A stretch of DNA of 48,368 bases. Source: an uncultured Chlorobiaceae bacterium. GTDB lineage: Bacteria > Bacteroidota > Chlorobiia > Chlorobiales > Chlorobiaceae. The stretch lies in contig CAIYPU010000014.1 of the NCBI GenBank assembly GCA_903928225.1, positions 1 through 48,368 on the forward strand, in the 5' to 3' direction. The position numbers were made by a program, and so were the translations under genes. Positions within the stretch are counted from its first letter, which is position 1, and each line of letters starts with the position of its first letter. Under the pieces are notes generated by a model that saw only the letters and a list, made by a program, of their open reading frames with translations, had not been told where the DNA came from and did no database searches. Below are positions 48,343-48,368 of this stretch, piece after piece.

Positions 48343-48368
48343 TGAAAACTAAGACAACGCCCTGTTGA

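Larger units (their letters stand above)
48013..48368. other. Repeat-filled 5' region of the MFS gene
   Basis: These 356 bases at the window edge contain inverted heptamers, a 9-mer tandem repeat, a short unique AT-rich segment (48114-48160) and the long heptamer tract. The unique segment may hold the promoter of the MFS gene. Nothing else is recognisable. Confidence 0.6.

Noticed and set aside
47599-48345. Plus-strand protein ending in LIAHRS repeats
   Set aside because: The repeat peptide arises only because the heptamer tract leaves all plus frames open; the first part is antisense to the MFS gene.

Overview
The window comes from a green sulfur bacterium (phylum Chlorobi, Chlorobium/Chlorobaculum/Prosthecochloris group). 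The decisive marker is a complete gene for the Fenna-Matthews-Olson bacteriochlorophyll a antenna protein (fmoA, 13451-14551). A TrxR-like ferredoxin-NADP reductase, menA and a lactate-dehydrogenase-like malate dehydrogenase nearby fit the same group. I recall fmoA, mdh and the ferredoxin-NADP reductase also lying close together in Chlorobaculum tepidum, which suggests conserved gene order. The window is ordinary chromosome: no rRNA, tRNA, phage, transposase or complete CRISPR-Cas locus was seen.

Layout. 1-8540: a truncated SDR dehydrogenase at the left edge, a SAM methyltransferase behind a long structured leader, a flavodoxin/ferredoxin fusion, a purine permease with a nitrilase-type amidase, a cytosolic clostripain-type peptidase, two small proteins and ispE. 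8540-9512: a repeat-bearing gap. 9513-15060: a SPOR-domain protein, a sigma-54 activator without receiver domain, lnt, fmoA with a strong terminator, and a MerR regulator. 15139-24127: an ABC half-exporter whose end overlaps purT, then arfB, a HAD phosphatase, a methyltransferase, and mutS translationally coupled to a B12-binding radical SAM gene. 24340-26523: a membrane protein, rplU-rpmA and mdh.

26524-27505 is gene-free and repeat-rich. It holds three copies of a terminator-hairpin module that carries a motif resembling a type I-E CRISPR repeat, and the second copy of a dispersed repeat also present at 9276. 27506-33066 is a compact minus-strand run: a small Cys protein, ferredoxin-NADP reductase, menA, N-carbamoylputrescine amidase, an M48 membrane protease and agmatine deiminase. 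It links NADPH supply, quinone synthesis and putrescine synthesis.

33204-39988: hisF, a Sel1-repeat protein, a PPK2 kinase, two beta-propeller-like proteins of unknown role (one coupled to a ferredoxin-nitroreductase), a Spy/CpxP-like protein and a small membrane protein. 40097-44380 is a four-gene efflux operon (FtsX-type permease, ATPase, membrane fusion protein, TolC-like lipoprotein). It is followed by a CDF metal transporter with three tandem cytoplasmic domains, a haloacid-dehalogenase-like protein and an MFS transporter. The right edge holds 26 in-register heptamers (TCATYGC), with inverted heptamers and a 9-mer repeat between them and the MFS gene.

No wholly new multi-gene system is proven. 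The most unusual items are the module cluster after mdh, the heptamer/9-mer repeat at the MFS 5' end, the putrescine/M48/menA/FNR gene run, and the ten-repeat propeller coupled to a nitroreductase.
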